Positions 1 to 7,905 are shown, numbered from the stretch's first letter. The stretch: DNA of 15,090 nt from OFTM10 sp964196195 (GCA_964196195.1 CAXMSE010000066.1:1-15090); one strand, 5' to 3'. Notes: a model not told the origin generated them from the letters alone. Numbers and translations are program-made.

Positions 1-375
1 CCGGTCGGCGCCGTCGGGGGTGAGGCTGACCGTAACCAGGCGACGGTCGGCGGATTCGCGTCGGCGGTCGACCAGCCCGTCGCGTTCGAGGGTGTTGAGA
101 GCGCTGGAGATCGCGGCCCGGCTCAATCCGGCCAGTCGAGCTATCTCGCGGGGCTCAAGGTCGCCCGCCACCCAGAGGATGAACATCACCCTGAAACCGG
201 CCAAGCTCCACCCGGCAGGCTTGTGCACGGTGGACTCGAGATGGTTGAACATCAGCGCCGAAAGTCGGAAGAGCTGGAACATCCCTTTGAACGTGTCGAC
301 GTTGAGGTCTTCGCTGCCCACCAGACGGGACGCCGCGTCCTCGAAGTCCTCGGCGAGGATTCTGGCCTCGTTCAT
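1..375 (-). CDS. MarR-family transcriptional regulator (C-terminus cut by window edge)
   Basis: A reading frame stays open from an ATG at 375 to the left edge, giving the first 125 residues of a protein whose end lies outside the window. The N-terminal half is helical (FQLFRLSALMFNHLE), and it is followed by a winged helix-turn-helix: REIARLAGLSRAAISSALNT forms the helix-turn-helix, then LERDGLVDRR and a wing ESADRRLVTVSLTPDG. The DRR wing followed by a V-x-LT-x-G strand is typical of MarR regulators, which are dimeric DNA-binding repressors, often ligand-responsive. A minus-strand AAGGA (384-388) lies 8 bases before the ATG and supports this start. It follows the helicase gene on the same strand after a 125-base gap, so it may have its own promoter. 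The ligand and targets cannot be told from the sequence. The family call is firm. Confidence 0.88.
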   Translation of the reverse strand, partial: MNEARILAEDFEDAASRLVGSEDLNVDTFKGMFQLFRLSALMFNHLESTVHKPAGWSLAGFRVMFILWVAGDLEPREIARLAGLSRAAISSALNTLERDGLVDRRRESADRRLVTVSLTPDGADR

Positions 376-500
376 CGTTTGGATCCTTGTTCAGGGCAAA
401 CATCACTAACAGTGCGAACGTGGCAGATATCGCGACCATTGACCATCTCAGGCTTCACGACTGGAAGGCTAGCTGATGTCGGGCACTCGGATCGAACTGG

Positions 501-2141
501 TCAGCGCGCGCACTCGCAGGCGACCTTGTCGTCGAGGGCCTGCCATTTGTAGGCCCTCGGCTCCGACATCACCCCGCAACCCGTGCATTGAAGAACCCAC
601 TCGGCTCCCATCCGCTGTAGCGCCACCGGATTCTCTCCGGTGGACAAGCGAGGCTTCTCCTTGACCACCCTCTGCTTGCTGATCTCCGGCAATTTCGGGC
701 TCCGGAGCTCCATGTAGGGTTGGGCAGTGGCGATCCACTCGGCGGCGCTGTCCGGAGATGGCTCGGGGGGCGTGAATGTACCCACCGTCTCGGGCTCGAT
801 CACTTCTTTCGGGCCGGTGTAGTCGAGAAATTCGGCCAGCTGATCAAACTCGCTCGGCCGGAAGATCCGAGAGGCTTCGGCAATTTCCTCGATCTCCTCG
901 AGGAAGCCGTCGCGGTCCTCCGAGAAGCGCGGGTCCTCCAGGGTGTCAGCCGCGAAGATGATCACGAACCGAGCCCCACTGCCCAGGGGCTTGCGGCGCA
1001 GTATCCGGCCCATCCGCTGGATCATCTGGCGCCGTGTGCGGCTCGCGCTCACCACCAGACCCAGATTGGCATTGGGGACATCGACACCCTCATCGAGCAC
1101 CCGGGGAGCTGCCACCGCGTCGAGCGTTCCGGCGCGCAGCTGGTCGAGGATGGTGCCTCGATCACCGCGAGCGGTGTCGCCGGTGATGATCTCGATGGCG
1201 ACGTGGGGGTCGAGGCGCACCACGGCGTGATTGGCGGCACGGACGGTCTCGGTGAACAACAAGGCACCGTCGGCCGCCTTGATCGCCGGCGCGAACTTGC
1301 CGAGGGCTTCGTACTTGGCGGAGCTGCTGGCGACGATCTCGCGGCGGGCCGCGAAGGCGTTGAGATAGTCGTTGGCGGCCCGGCCGTCGGGGCCGGCATC
1401 GTTGGCGGCGAGGTGATGCACAGCGGCGAGGAAATCGCCGAACGGTTCATGGGGCACGCCCCTGATCTGCTTCAGCGCGCGGCGGGCAGCAACGATCCGG
1501 CCCTCGGTGGCGTCGTATTCGGATCGCTCGCCCTCGGTGAGGGGTACGGCCATGAACCCCACCCTGGGCTGAGCACACACGCCGTCGCCGATTGCGGTGC
1601 CGAAGTCGTAGCGGTAACAGATCCCCCCGAAGTAGGGGAGCAGGGTGGTGTCGACAGCATCGTCGGAGCGCTCGAGGGTGGCGGTGAGGCCGAGGCGCTC
1701 CTCGTACTCCGGTAGGAGAGACTTACGCAGAACGGCCCCGCCGAACCCGTGGCACTCGTCGGCGATCAGTATTCCCCCCTTGTCGCTGGTGGGTAGGGGC
1801 ACCCGTGAGGCGGCGGAGTGGCGGGTAGTAATCAAAACGTCGCAGTCGATGGGCCGGTCGCGGTAGCCATCGCCGAGGCGGCCGATCGAGTGCTCGGGCA
1901 TCCAGCGGCCGAGGCGCTCGTGCCACTGTTCCATCAGCACTCGACTGGGCACGATGACCAGGGCGAAGAGTCCCCGGCCCACTGCGTCCTCGATCGCGGT
2001 GAGGGCCACATCGGTCTTGCCGGAGCCCGTAACGGCTTCGATCACTCCCCGCCGCCCACAGCGGTGCCATGCCGTCAGGGCATCGTGTTGCCATCGGTAG
2101 AGGGAGTGCACAGCCCGACAGGCTACGGCGTCGATAGTCAA
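501..2141 (-). CDS. Superfamily 2 DEAD/DEAH-box helicase, XPB/SSL2-like, with C-terminal Cys cluster
   Basis: The 546-residue product has the full set of SF2 helicase motifs. A Q-motif-like YRWQHDAL (15-22) precedes Walker A AVTGSGKT (36-43). Next come PSRVLMEQW (motif Ia region), the Walker B box DECH (128-131), GLTATLER (motif III), and in the second RecA domain RVLDEGVDVPNA and QRMGRILRR (motifs V and VI). This order resembles the XPB/SSL2 branch of DNA-dependent ATPases. The last ~30 residues carry CTGC and later CEC, a possible zinc-binding knuckle. The start is uncertain. A TTG at 2141 is the most upstream start used here, a GTG at 2111 would remove ten residues and still keep the Q motif, and neither has a convincing Shine-Dalgarno sequence. 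It stands alone, divergent from folD, with no partner nuclease or methylase, so its cellular role (repair, RNA or defence) is unknown. Confidence 0.85.
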   Translation of the reverse strand: MTIDAVACRAVHSLYRWQHDALTAWHRCGRRGVIEAVTGSGKTDVALTAIEDAVGRGLFALVIVPSRVLMEQWHERLGRWMPEHSIGRLGDGYRDRPIDCDVLITTRHSAASRVPLPTSDKGGILIADECHGFGGAVLRKSLLPEYEERLGLTATLERSDDAVDTTLLPYFGGICYRYDFGTAIGDGVCAQPRVGFMAVPLTEGERSEYDATEGRIVAARRALKQIRGVPHEPFGDFLAAVHHLAANDAGPDGRAANDYLNAFAARREIVASSSAKYEALGKFAPAIKAADGALLFTETVRAANHAVVRLDPHVAIEIITGDTARGDRGTILDQLRAGTLDAVAAPRVLDEGVDVPNANLGLVVSASRTRRQMIQRMGRILRRKPLGSGARFVIIFAADTLEDPRFSEDRDGFLEEIEEIAEASRIFRPSEFDQLAEFLDYTGPKEVIEPETVGTFTPPEPSPDSAAEWIATAQPYMELRSPKLPEISKQRVVKEKPRLSTGENPVALQRMGAEWVLQCTGCGVMSEPRAYKWQALDDKVACECAR

Positions 2142-2200
2142 GAGCCGCCTACGTCACCGCTTCGTCTTGTCTCAAGGTTGCGATTGCATCGGGAGCACGC

Positions 2201-2229
2201 CCCAGGTCGGCGGAGCCGAACCACCTGGG
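2201..2229. repeat. Perfect 7-bp inverted repeat between divergent helicase and folD
   Basis: CCCAGGT (2201-2207) and ACCTGGG (2223-2229) are perfect inverted copies separated by 15 bases. They lie in the 154-base space between the divergent helicase and folD genes, where promoters for both must sit. This could be a regulator site or a hairpin in a folD leader. No convincing -10/-35 pair was picked out nearby. Confidence 0.4.
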
Positions 2230-2295
2230 AGAGATCGAATACGCGAGTTCCGGCGAGTGGTCCTGTCGCGGGCCGAACCGTAGAGCGTCGATCAT

Positions 2296-3213
2296 GTGCG
2301 TGCAGGCGCTAGCTTTTCGCGGGTGACCAACAGCGAAGAATTCGAACGCACGCCCGGTGGTGCCGTGCTGATGGACGGCAAGCGACTCCGCGATGAGATC
2401 GTGGCGGGAATCAGGGCGAAGATCGAGGCCCTCGGCAGTCCGGTCGTCTGCCTCGCCACCGTGCTGGTCGGCGACGACAAGCCCAGCCAGATCTATGTGC
2501 GAAACAAACGCAAGAAGGTCGAAGAGGCCGCGATGGTTTCGCGCCACATCGGGCTCCCGGCCGACGTGTCCCAGGGCGAACTCGAGGCCGAGGTCACCGA
2601 TCTGGCCCAGGATCCAGACGTTCACGGCATCCTCGTGCAGCTGCCCCTGCCTGAGGGGCTCGATGCCGAGCGGGTCCTCGACCTCCTACCCCCGGAGAAA
2701 GACGTCGACGGGCTCACCGAACGCTCGATGGGACGCCTCGTTCGCGGACGCGACGGGCACGTCCCGTGTACCCCATTGGGCGTGATGAGGCTGATGGATC
2801 GTTATGGAGTGGAAACGAGCGGCAAGAGTGCTGTTGTCATCGGTCGGTCGACCCTGGTCGGTCTGCCCCAGATTCTCCTGCTCGGTCGTAAGGGAGTGGA
2901 TGCCACCGCCACACTCGCCCATAGCCGCACCGCCGATCTTGCCGCCGTGTGCCGGGAGGCCGACATCATCGTTGCTGCCGCGGGCATGGCGGGCCTGGTA
3001 ACCGCCGAGTTCGTGAAGCCGGGAGCCGCGGTGTTCGATGTCGGCATCTCGCGCACGGCCGATGGCATCCAGGGCGATGTGCACTTCGAGAGTGTCCAAG
3101 CCGTGGCCGGCGCGATCACCCCTATGCCTGGTGGCACCGGGCCCATGACCATCGGCTGCCTGATGCAAAACACGCTCAGCGCAGCGAGGATGCTTGGCGC
3201 GCTCTCGGACTAG
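2296..3213 (+). CDS. folD: Bifunctional methylenetetrahydrofolate dehydrogenase / methenyltetrahydrofolate cyclohydrolase
   Basis: FolD interconverts 5,10-methylene-THF, 5,10-methenyl-THF and 10-formyl-THF in the cytosol with NADP. The catalytic Lys lies in SQIYVRNKRK, the substrate-binding Gln in GILVQLPLP, and Asp in KDVDG. The cofactor loop is VVIGRSTLVGLP, and the C-terminal signature is PMPGGTGPMT. The usual VGRP of the cofactor loop reads VGLP here. Length is 305 residues from GTG 2296, versus about 280-290 for the family. Homologues start only about five residues before the DGK motif, so the true start may be GTG 2323 (296 aa) or a later GTG; none has a strong ribosome site. The gene runs opposite to the helicase and converges with the DUF1015 gene, the two stop codons overlapping in CTAG. 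It fits the one-carbon genes downstream (folC, fhs, metF, demethylase). Confidence 0.95.
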   Translation: MRAGASFSRVTNSEEFERTPGGAVLMDGKRLRDEIVAGIRAKIEALGSPVVCLATVLVGDDKPSQIYVRNKRKKVEEAAMVSRHIGLPADVSQGELEAEVTDLAQDPDVHGILVQLPLPEGLDAERVLDLLPPEKDVDGLTERSMGRLVRGRDGHVPCTPLGVMRLMDRYGVETSGKSAVVIGRSTLVGLPQILLLGRKGVDATATLAHSRTADLAAVCREADIIVAAAGMAGLVTAEFVKPGAAVFDVGISRTADGIQGDVHFESVQAVAGAITPMPGGTGPMTIGCLMQNTLSAARMLGALSD

Positions 3214-4457
3214 GACGGCGGGAAGTGCTCGGTTGCGCCGATCCCCAACATGCGCAGAAAGATCCCTGATCGGGGTTTGGGCGCGACATAAGACGATTTC
3301 GGTGGCATCAGCTCACCGGCGTCGGCCACTGCCATCAGGTCGTCGATCGAGGTGGGGTGCACGATGAAACCGACGGAACCGTCGGCATCGCAACGCCGCA
3401 TGACCTCCTCGATCCCGGTGGGGGCGGGGACATAGTCGACCCCGCTGTTCTGCTCGAGCTCGTCGACCCCGAGTACGTGGCCGATCACGTCGCGGCGAAG
3501 CCGCTCCACATCAAGTTGGGCGAGTACTCCCGGACGCTCGATCGGATCGAGGGTGAGCCGGAACCAGCAGCCGTGGGTGTAGACGCCGATCTCGCCCTTG
3601 CTCTGGGGGCGGGCCTGCTCGTGGTTGTCGGCGGGCTCGATCGCTCCGACGGTTGCCAAGGCAGCCAGCAGATCGTCGAGGGGGCGATTGTCGCGGTCGG
3701 GGCTGCGACGATGAAATGCCTCGACCCGTAACGCGTCGTGGGGGAAGAGCACCGCAAGCGTGCGCTGGAACGAATGATCCTCAGGCCGCGCCATCCAGCC
3801 GGCCAACGCGGCGGCAGAGCGATGATGGCCATCGGTGACATAGACCACCGAGTTGGCGAGCAACTCGGCCACCATCGAGCTGTTGGACTCCGAAAGTGTC
3901 CAGACCTGGTGGTGGACCTCTTCCACCACGTGGTCGACATCGGGGTCGGCGGTGGTGGCGTGATCGAGGATCGCCTGCACTCCGGGGTTGGCTCGGTGGG
4001 TGAGCGCTATGGGCGAGGATGTGCCGCCCACCCATCGGAGGTGCCGGCTGAGTATCTCGGCGCGGGTCGGGCGAACGTTTTCGTGGGTGAGCACCCGCCC
4101 GTCGCTGAAGCCGTCGATGTGGAGGGCGCCGACTATCCCGGTTTGAGCATGGCCGGCGAAGGTGAGCCGGTAGGCGTAGAGCGCAGGTCGACCGGTGGCT
4201 TCGAATGCGCCGGCGTCCATTATCCGAGTGAGCGTTTCGGCCCCTCGTCGGAGGAGGTCGTCATCGCTTGCTTCATCTTGGGCCAGGAGATCCTCGCGAG
4301 ACCGGGTGACGCCGAGATAGGAAAAGGGGTTGGCTTCGACGATTTCCCTGCGCTCGACGGGGGTCTTGGCGTCGTAGGCCCCCGCGATGACGCGCGAAGC
4401 CCAGTCGGGCTTGATCAGCCAGCCCGCGAACGGAGCAAGGAGGGGCGGCCTCGTCAT
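3210..4457 (-). CDS. DUF1015 family protein, translationally coupled to serA
   Basis: The 415-residue product matches the DUF1015 family (COG4198) in length and layout. It has an N-terminal PFAGW segment, NPFSYLGV near residue 45, YAYRLTF, HIDGF, the HENV block around residue 125, and SPIAL. The diagnostic VVYVTDGHHRSAAAL (roughly residues 207-221) is the most conserved segment. No signal peptide or membrane segment is seen, so it should be cytosolic. Its ATG overlaps the serA stop in ATGA, so the two are almost surely one transcript with coupled translation. From memory, DUF1015 genes recur beside serA and serC in other phyla, which suggests a role in serine biosynthesis or its phosphorylated intermediates. 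The biochemical activity is not evident from the sequence. The family call is strong; the functional link is inference. Confidence 0.85.
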   Translation of the reverse strand: MTRPPLLAPFAGWLIKPDWASRVIAGAYDAKTPVERREIVEANPFSYLGVTRSREDLLAQDEASDDDLLRRGAETLTRIMDAGAFEATGRPALYAYRLTFAGHAQTGIVGALHIDGFSDGRVLTHENVRPTRAEILSRHLRWVGGTSSPIALTHRANPGVQAILDHATTADPDVDHVVEEVHHQVWTLSESNSSMVAELLANSVVYVTDGHHRSAAALAGWMARPEDHSFQRTLAVLFPHDALRVEAFHRRSPDRDNRPLDDLLAALATVGAIEPADNHEQARPQSKGEIGVYTHGCWFRLTLDPIERPGVLAQLDVERLRRDVIGHVLGVDELEQNSGVDYVPAPTGIEEVMRRCDADGSVGFIVHPTSIDDLMAVADAGELMPPKSSYVAPKPRSGIFLRMLGIGATEHFPPS

Positions 4458-5659
4458 GGACGGGTGATGGCGACGTTGATCACGTCGTCGAGAGCCTGGA
4501 TCTCGCCGACAATCTCGGCGGGCGGATCATGGCCCACGTCGATGGTGGCCACCGCGGCTTTCGACCCGGCAAAGACCTGGTTCTTCATGGTGGACACATT
4601 GAGCTGGGCGGTGCGCAGGATGGCGAGGATGGCGGCGAGCACGCCCACGCGATCGCGGTGGCGGATCGAGAGCGTCGCGGCGCGCGCAGGCACCGGCTCG
4701 AGGTTTACACAATCGACAGGATGGCCTCGACGGTAGGCATCGATGGCGTCGACGGTGCCCGCGGCGACGGCGTTCTGGGCCTGCACGGTGGATGCGCCGA
4801 TGTGATGGGTGGCGGCGACGTTGGGGTGGCGGGCGAGCTCACTTTGGAACTCGCCTGTGCCACTTCCAGGTTCGTGGGCGAAGACATCGAGCCCGGCTCG
4901 CAGACCGCGGGTGTTCATGGCGTCGATGAGAGCCGACTCGTCGACCACATCGCCTCGGGAGGTGTTGAGCAGGACAGCCTTGTCCTTCATCTGGGCCAGG
5001 AACGCGGCATCGACCAGGCCCCTGGTGTCGGGTGCGCCGGGAACGTGGAGAGACACGATGTCTGAGCTCGACAGCAGGGTGGCCAGGTCGTCGACGAAGG
5101 TGATACCCGCTCGCTCGGCCCGATCGAGGGACTGGGGCTCGCGACCCTGCTTGGTGACCGCCAGAACATCGAGGCCGAACGCGGCCGCCCGCTCGGCCAC
5201 CGCCAGCCCGATGTCGCCGAGTCCGATCACGCCCATGGTGCGTCCGAACAGGCCATCGGATTTGGAGTAGGCCTTCTTGTTCCAGGTTCCCTCGCGAAGA
5301 TCTGCGGTGGCATCTGCGATGTGGCGGTCGACGCTGATGAGTAGGCCCAGGGTGAGCTCGGCCACGGCCAACGCGTTGCGGCCGGGCACGTTGCACACGA
5401 GAATCCCGATGCCGGCTGCGCTTTCGCAATCGATGTTGTTGGTGCCTGCTCCGGCGCGCACGATGATCCCGAGCTTGTCGGCTGCTTCGATCGCCTGCGC
5501 AGACACCTTCGTGCTGCGAACCACAAGGGCTTCGATCCCGGCGATGGCTCCGGGCAGATCCTGCTCGGAGAGCTCGGGTCGTATGACGACCTCGTCGCCG
5601 GCGGCGAAGAGACGCTGGACCGCTGCGTCGGGCAACGAATCGGCAAGTAGTACCTTCAC
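4454..5659 (-). CDS. serA: D-3-phosphoglycerate dehydrogenase with C-terminal ACT domain
   Basis: SerA oxidises 3-phosphoglycerate to 3-phosphohydroxypyruvate with NAD, the first step of serine synthesis. The N-terminal substrate domain shows VVRSTKVS and VRAGAGTNNID. The NAD-binding Rossmann loop is GVIGLGDIG. The catalytic set is visible as Arg in LNTSRGDVVDE, Glu in DVFAHEPG and His in THHIGAST. The last ~75 residues (LSIRHRDRVGVLAAILAILR, then NVSTMKNQVF) form an ACT domain, the usual site of serine feedback. I chose GTG 5659 (401 aa) because GGGAG (5668-5672) sits 8 bases upstream and the protein then begins MKVLLADSL, as is typical. An ATG at 5674 (406 aa) has no ribosome site. Upstream in-frame codons would run into the divergent folC promoter. 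The stop overlaps the DUF1015 start. The product feeds serine, and hence methylene-THF, into the same folate pool served by its neighbours. Confidence 0.93.
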   Translation of the reverse strand: MKVLLADSLPDAAVQRLFAAGDEVVIRPELSEQDLPGAIAGIEALVVRSTKVSAQAIEAADKLGIIVRAGAGTNNIDCESAAGIGILVCNVPGRNALAVAELTLGLLISVDRHIADATADLREGTWNKKAYSKSDGLFGRTMGVIGLGDIGLAVAERAAAFGLDVLAVTKQGREPQSLDRAERAGITFVDDLATLLSSSDIVSLHVPGAPDTRGLVDAAFLAQMKDKAVLLNTSRGDVVDESALIDAMNTRGLRAGLDVFAHEPGSGTGEFQSELARHPNVAATHHIGASTVQAQNAVAAGTVDAIDAYRRGHPVDCVNLEPVPARAATLSIRHRDRVGVLAAILAILRTAQLNVSTMKNQVFAGSKAAVATIDVGHDPPAEIVGEIQALDDVINVAITRP

Positions 5660-5725
5660 CTGATCGGCTCCCATCGTGTTGTGCAGTGCGAAACTGTTCG
5701 GTGTTCCGGGACTCTCAGAGTACCG

Positions 5726-5738
5726 TTTGGTGTCCAAA
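5726..5738. repeat. Short inverted repeat in serA/folC divergent promoter region
   Basis: TTTGG and CCAAA are perfect 5-base arms separated by TGT. They lie within the ~104 bases between the divergent serA and folC starts, where both promoters must be placed. A small regulator site is possible, but arms of this length arise easily by chance. Confidence 0.25.
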
Positions 5739-5763
5739 AGCACCGAGGCAGGCCGATCGATCG

Positions 5764-6996
5764 GTGAGTAGTCCAAGCACCCCCGACCACTTCATCAGCT
5801 GGCTTCTGAGCCATGTAACCAGCGATGCCCCGAGAGGGCCCGCCGCGCTCAGGGCATCGCGGCGTCTCTTTGCCCTGCTCGGGGATCCCCAGGATGGCGT
5901 GCCCGCGGTGCATGTGGTGGGTACGGCGGGAAAGGGCACCGTGGTGGCGATGATCTCCGCCGGTCTGGCGCGCGGCGGGCACACGGTGGTGAGTCACCTG
6001 TCGCCGCACGTATACGACGTGCGGGAGCGATTCGTACTCGATGGGCGACTCGCGGAATGGGACCTGGTTCTCGACGCCGCGCGGCAGGTCGCGGCGGCGT
6101 CCGACGAGATGGGGGAGGAAGGGAGCAGGCCCACCTTCTTCGCTGTCACTGCAGCCCTGAGCGCTGTCGTCGGGCGCCTGCGCGACGCCGACTTCCTCGT
6201 GGTGGAAGCCGGGATCGGCGGCCGCGTCGACGCCACCAATGTGATGTCGCGTTCCGATGTGCTCACCGTCATCACCGCGATAGGACTCGACCACACCGAT
6301 GTTCTCGGCGCTACGGTGGAGGCCATCGCTGCGGAGAAGGCGGCCGTCCTGGCGGGTCGCACCGACGTCGTCGTGGCTCCCCAACCCTCGGCGGGCGCCG
6401 ACCGCGTCGTGAGGGGCGCGGCGCACGATTTCGGGGTCTGGGTCCACGAGGTCGAGCTAGAAGCCGGCCGCACCTGGCCTGAGGTCGCAGAGCAGACCGC
6501 CGGAGTTGCACTGAGCGTTCTGGGCCGGCGGACCGGCCGCACCTACGATCCTGGCTCCGACGCCCGGCCCCCAGGACGTTTTGAACGACTCAAGCTCGCC
6601 GATCGCAGGATAATCCTCGACGGTGCGCACAACCCGATGAAGCTTGCAGCTCTCGCCGATCACCTCACCCTCGAGCAAGTTCATCCCGCGATCGTGGTGG
6701 CGGCGATCGGGGCATCCAAAAACCTCGAAGGCTGCGCCGCCGAGCTGGCCCGTCTCGCTCCCCATGTGATCGCGGCGACGTTTAGATCTCCGGACTTGGC
6801 TAGACGCGAAGGTCATGGCTCCGCAGAGCTCGCAGCTGCTCTTCGCCGCGCAGGAGCACTCCGCGCCCTCGACTGTGAATCTGTTGCCCTAGCGGTTGCG
6901 GCCGCGGTGGACCAGACAGGCCCCGGCGACACCATTGTGGTCACCGGCTCGTTCCTGCATCTCTCCGAGGCCCGAGCGGCGCTCGACCAGCTCTAA
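5764..6996 (+). CDS. folC: Folylpolyglutamate synthase / dihydrofolate synthase, compact form
   Basis: FolC, a Mur-ligase relative, adds glutamates to folates with ATP. The P-loop reads HVVGTAGKGT (usual form GTNGKGS, so Asn is replaced by Ala). It is followed by HLSPHVYDVRERF, TFFAVTAALSAV, VVEAGIGGRVDATN, ITAIGLDHTDVLG, AAEKAAVL and, in the C-terminal domain, PPGRFERL and ILDGAHNP. The stretch between PQPSAG and PPGRFERL is short and lacks a clear G-x-HQ-x-x-NA motif, so the central domain looks trimmed; the total is 410 residues. The start is taken as GTG 5764, giving VSSPSTPDHFISWL. A GTG at 5686 would add 26 residues of low similarity. The gene diverges from serA and converges with metF, with only 6 bases between stops. 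Polyglutamylation keeps THF in the cell for FolD, Fhs, MetF and the demethylase. Confidence 0.88.
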   Translation: MSSPSTPDHFISWLLSHVTSDAPRGPAALRASRRLFALLGDPQDGVPAVHVVGTAGKGTVVAMISAGLARGGHTVVSHLSPHVYDVRERFVLDGRLAEWDLVLDAARQVAAASDEMGEEGSRPTFFAVTAALSAVVGRLRDADFLVVEAGIGGRVDATNVMSRSDVLTVITAIGLDHTDVLGATVEAIAAEKAAVLAGRTDVVVAPQPSAGADRVVRGAAHDFGVWVHEVELEAGRTWPEVAEQTAGVALSVLGRRTGRTYDPGSDARPPGRFERLKLADRRIILDGAHNPMKLAALADHLTLEQVHPAIVVAAIGASKNLEGCAAELARLAPHVIAATFRSPDLARREGHGSAELAAALRRAGALRALDCESVALAVAAAVDQTGPGDTIVVTGSFLHLSEARAALDQL

Positions 6997-7002
6997 CGCG
7001 AG

Positions 7003-7905
7003 TCAGGCCTGCTGGGCCCGTCGCCACTCGTCGGTGGCGGCCACCTGATTGAAAGTGAACACGTGGAGATCTTCGACGCCGAGCTCGAGCAGATCCTGGC
7101 TGAGCGGCAGGATCAGATCATTGGGGTCGTAGCGCGCCGTGGTCATCATCGACGTGATGGCCTTGCGGTTCTTGCGCAGATACGAAAGCGACTGGCCGAT
7201 GCCGAGCCGCGCGCCCATCGTGAGCAGCTTGGTGCGATCGACCACCCCACTCAACCCGAGGTGAACCGGCATGGTGAGCCCTGCGGCGCGTTCGGCGCGG
7301 AGCCAGCTTGCGATCGTGTTGGGATTGAAGCACATCTGGGTGGAGCAGTAGCTCGCCAGACCGGCCTTGGCCAGCAACTCCTGCTTGGCGTGGAGTACCT
7401 CGTGCATCGTGTCGTGACTGATGAGGTTGTGGCCGTCGGGGTAGGCGGCGACGCCGATCGTGGTGAGACCATGGTCGGTGTCGAGAAAGTCGGAGAGAAA
7501 CTCCACCGCGTCGAAGTACTCGCCGGGTTCCTCGCCGTCGCCCCCGATGAGGAACATGGTGGAGATTTCCGAGGAGCGCAGCCACTGGGCTAGCTCCTTG
7601 GTGTGCATCTTGTCGCGCACGAGCCGAGCCGAGATGTGGGGAATGACAGTGAAGCCCTTGCCGAGGAGCCGGTCGGCGACCTCCTGGGTTGCATCGAGCC
7701 CCTTGGCCGGTGATGCAGTTATGGAAACCTTGGCTCCCGGAGGCAGGGATTCCGCGGCGGAATCGAGGCTCTTGAGCGGCGCGACCTCGAATGTGAGGTC
7801 CTTGATGAGCTCCATCCTGTGGCGCCGCGCCTCGTCGGATTCGGTGATCGATGGGGCTCCGATCAGGCGCCTGATGAGCGGAAGACGGGCGAGCACGATG
7901 GTCAC
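7003..7905 (-). CDS. metF: Methylenetetrahydrofolate reductase family protein (divergent MetF)
   Basis: The 300-residue product has the MTHFR barrel pattern: FEVAPLKS (39-46, matching FEFFPPK of MetF, with catalytic Glu40), KVSITASPAKG, FLIGGDGEEPGEYFDAVEFL (Asp of the RGD-like loop kept), TIGVAAYPDGHN, STQMCFN (the conserved Gln) and VHLGLSGVVDRTKLL. MetF reduces 5,10-methylene-THF to 5-methyl-THF with FAD; the reverse direction is used in some methyl-oxidising pathways. The sequence is clearly divergent from the E. coli type, so a specialised role in methyl-group catabolism rather than methionine supply is possible. The GTG start directly follows the fhs stop (TAG then GTG, no gap) with no own ribosome site, so translation probably depends on fhs. 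An ATG at 7815 would trim 30 residues of basic, hydrophobic extension. Confidence 0.82.
   Translation of the reverse strand: MTIVLARLPLIRRLIGAPSITESDEARRHRMELIKDLTFEVAPLKSLDSAAESLPPGAKVSITASPAKGLDATQEVADRLLGKGFTVIPHISARLVRDKMHTKELAQWLRSSEISTMFLIGGDGEEPGEYFDAVEFLSDFLDTDHGLTTIGVAAYPDGHNLISHDTMHEVLHAKQELLAKAGLASYCSTQMCFNPNTIASWLRAERAAGLTMPVHLGLSGVVDRTKLLTMGARLGIGQSLSYLRKNRKAITSMMTTARYDPNDLILPLSQDLLELGVEDLHVFTFNQVAATDEWRRAQQA

Noticed and set aside
404..414. CACT-aac-AGTG upstream of the MarR gene as its operator
   Set aside because: Four-base arms are too short to support, and no clear promoter was found around them.
720..1715. Long plus-strand open frame (331 codons) opposite the helicase
   Set aside because: It is antisense to a gene with all SF2 motifs, its translation has no recognisable domain, and high GC makes such shadows common.
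3738..4736. 332-codon plus-strand open frame across DUF1015 and serA
   Set aside because: It runs antisense over two well-supported genes and shows no family features.
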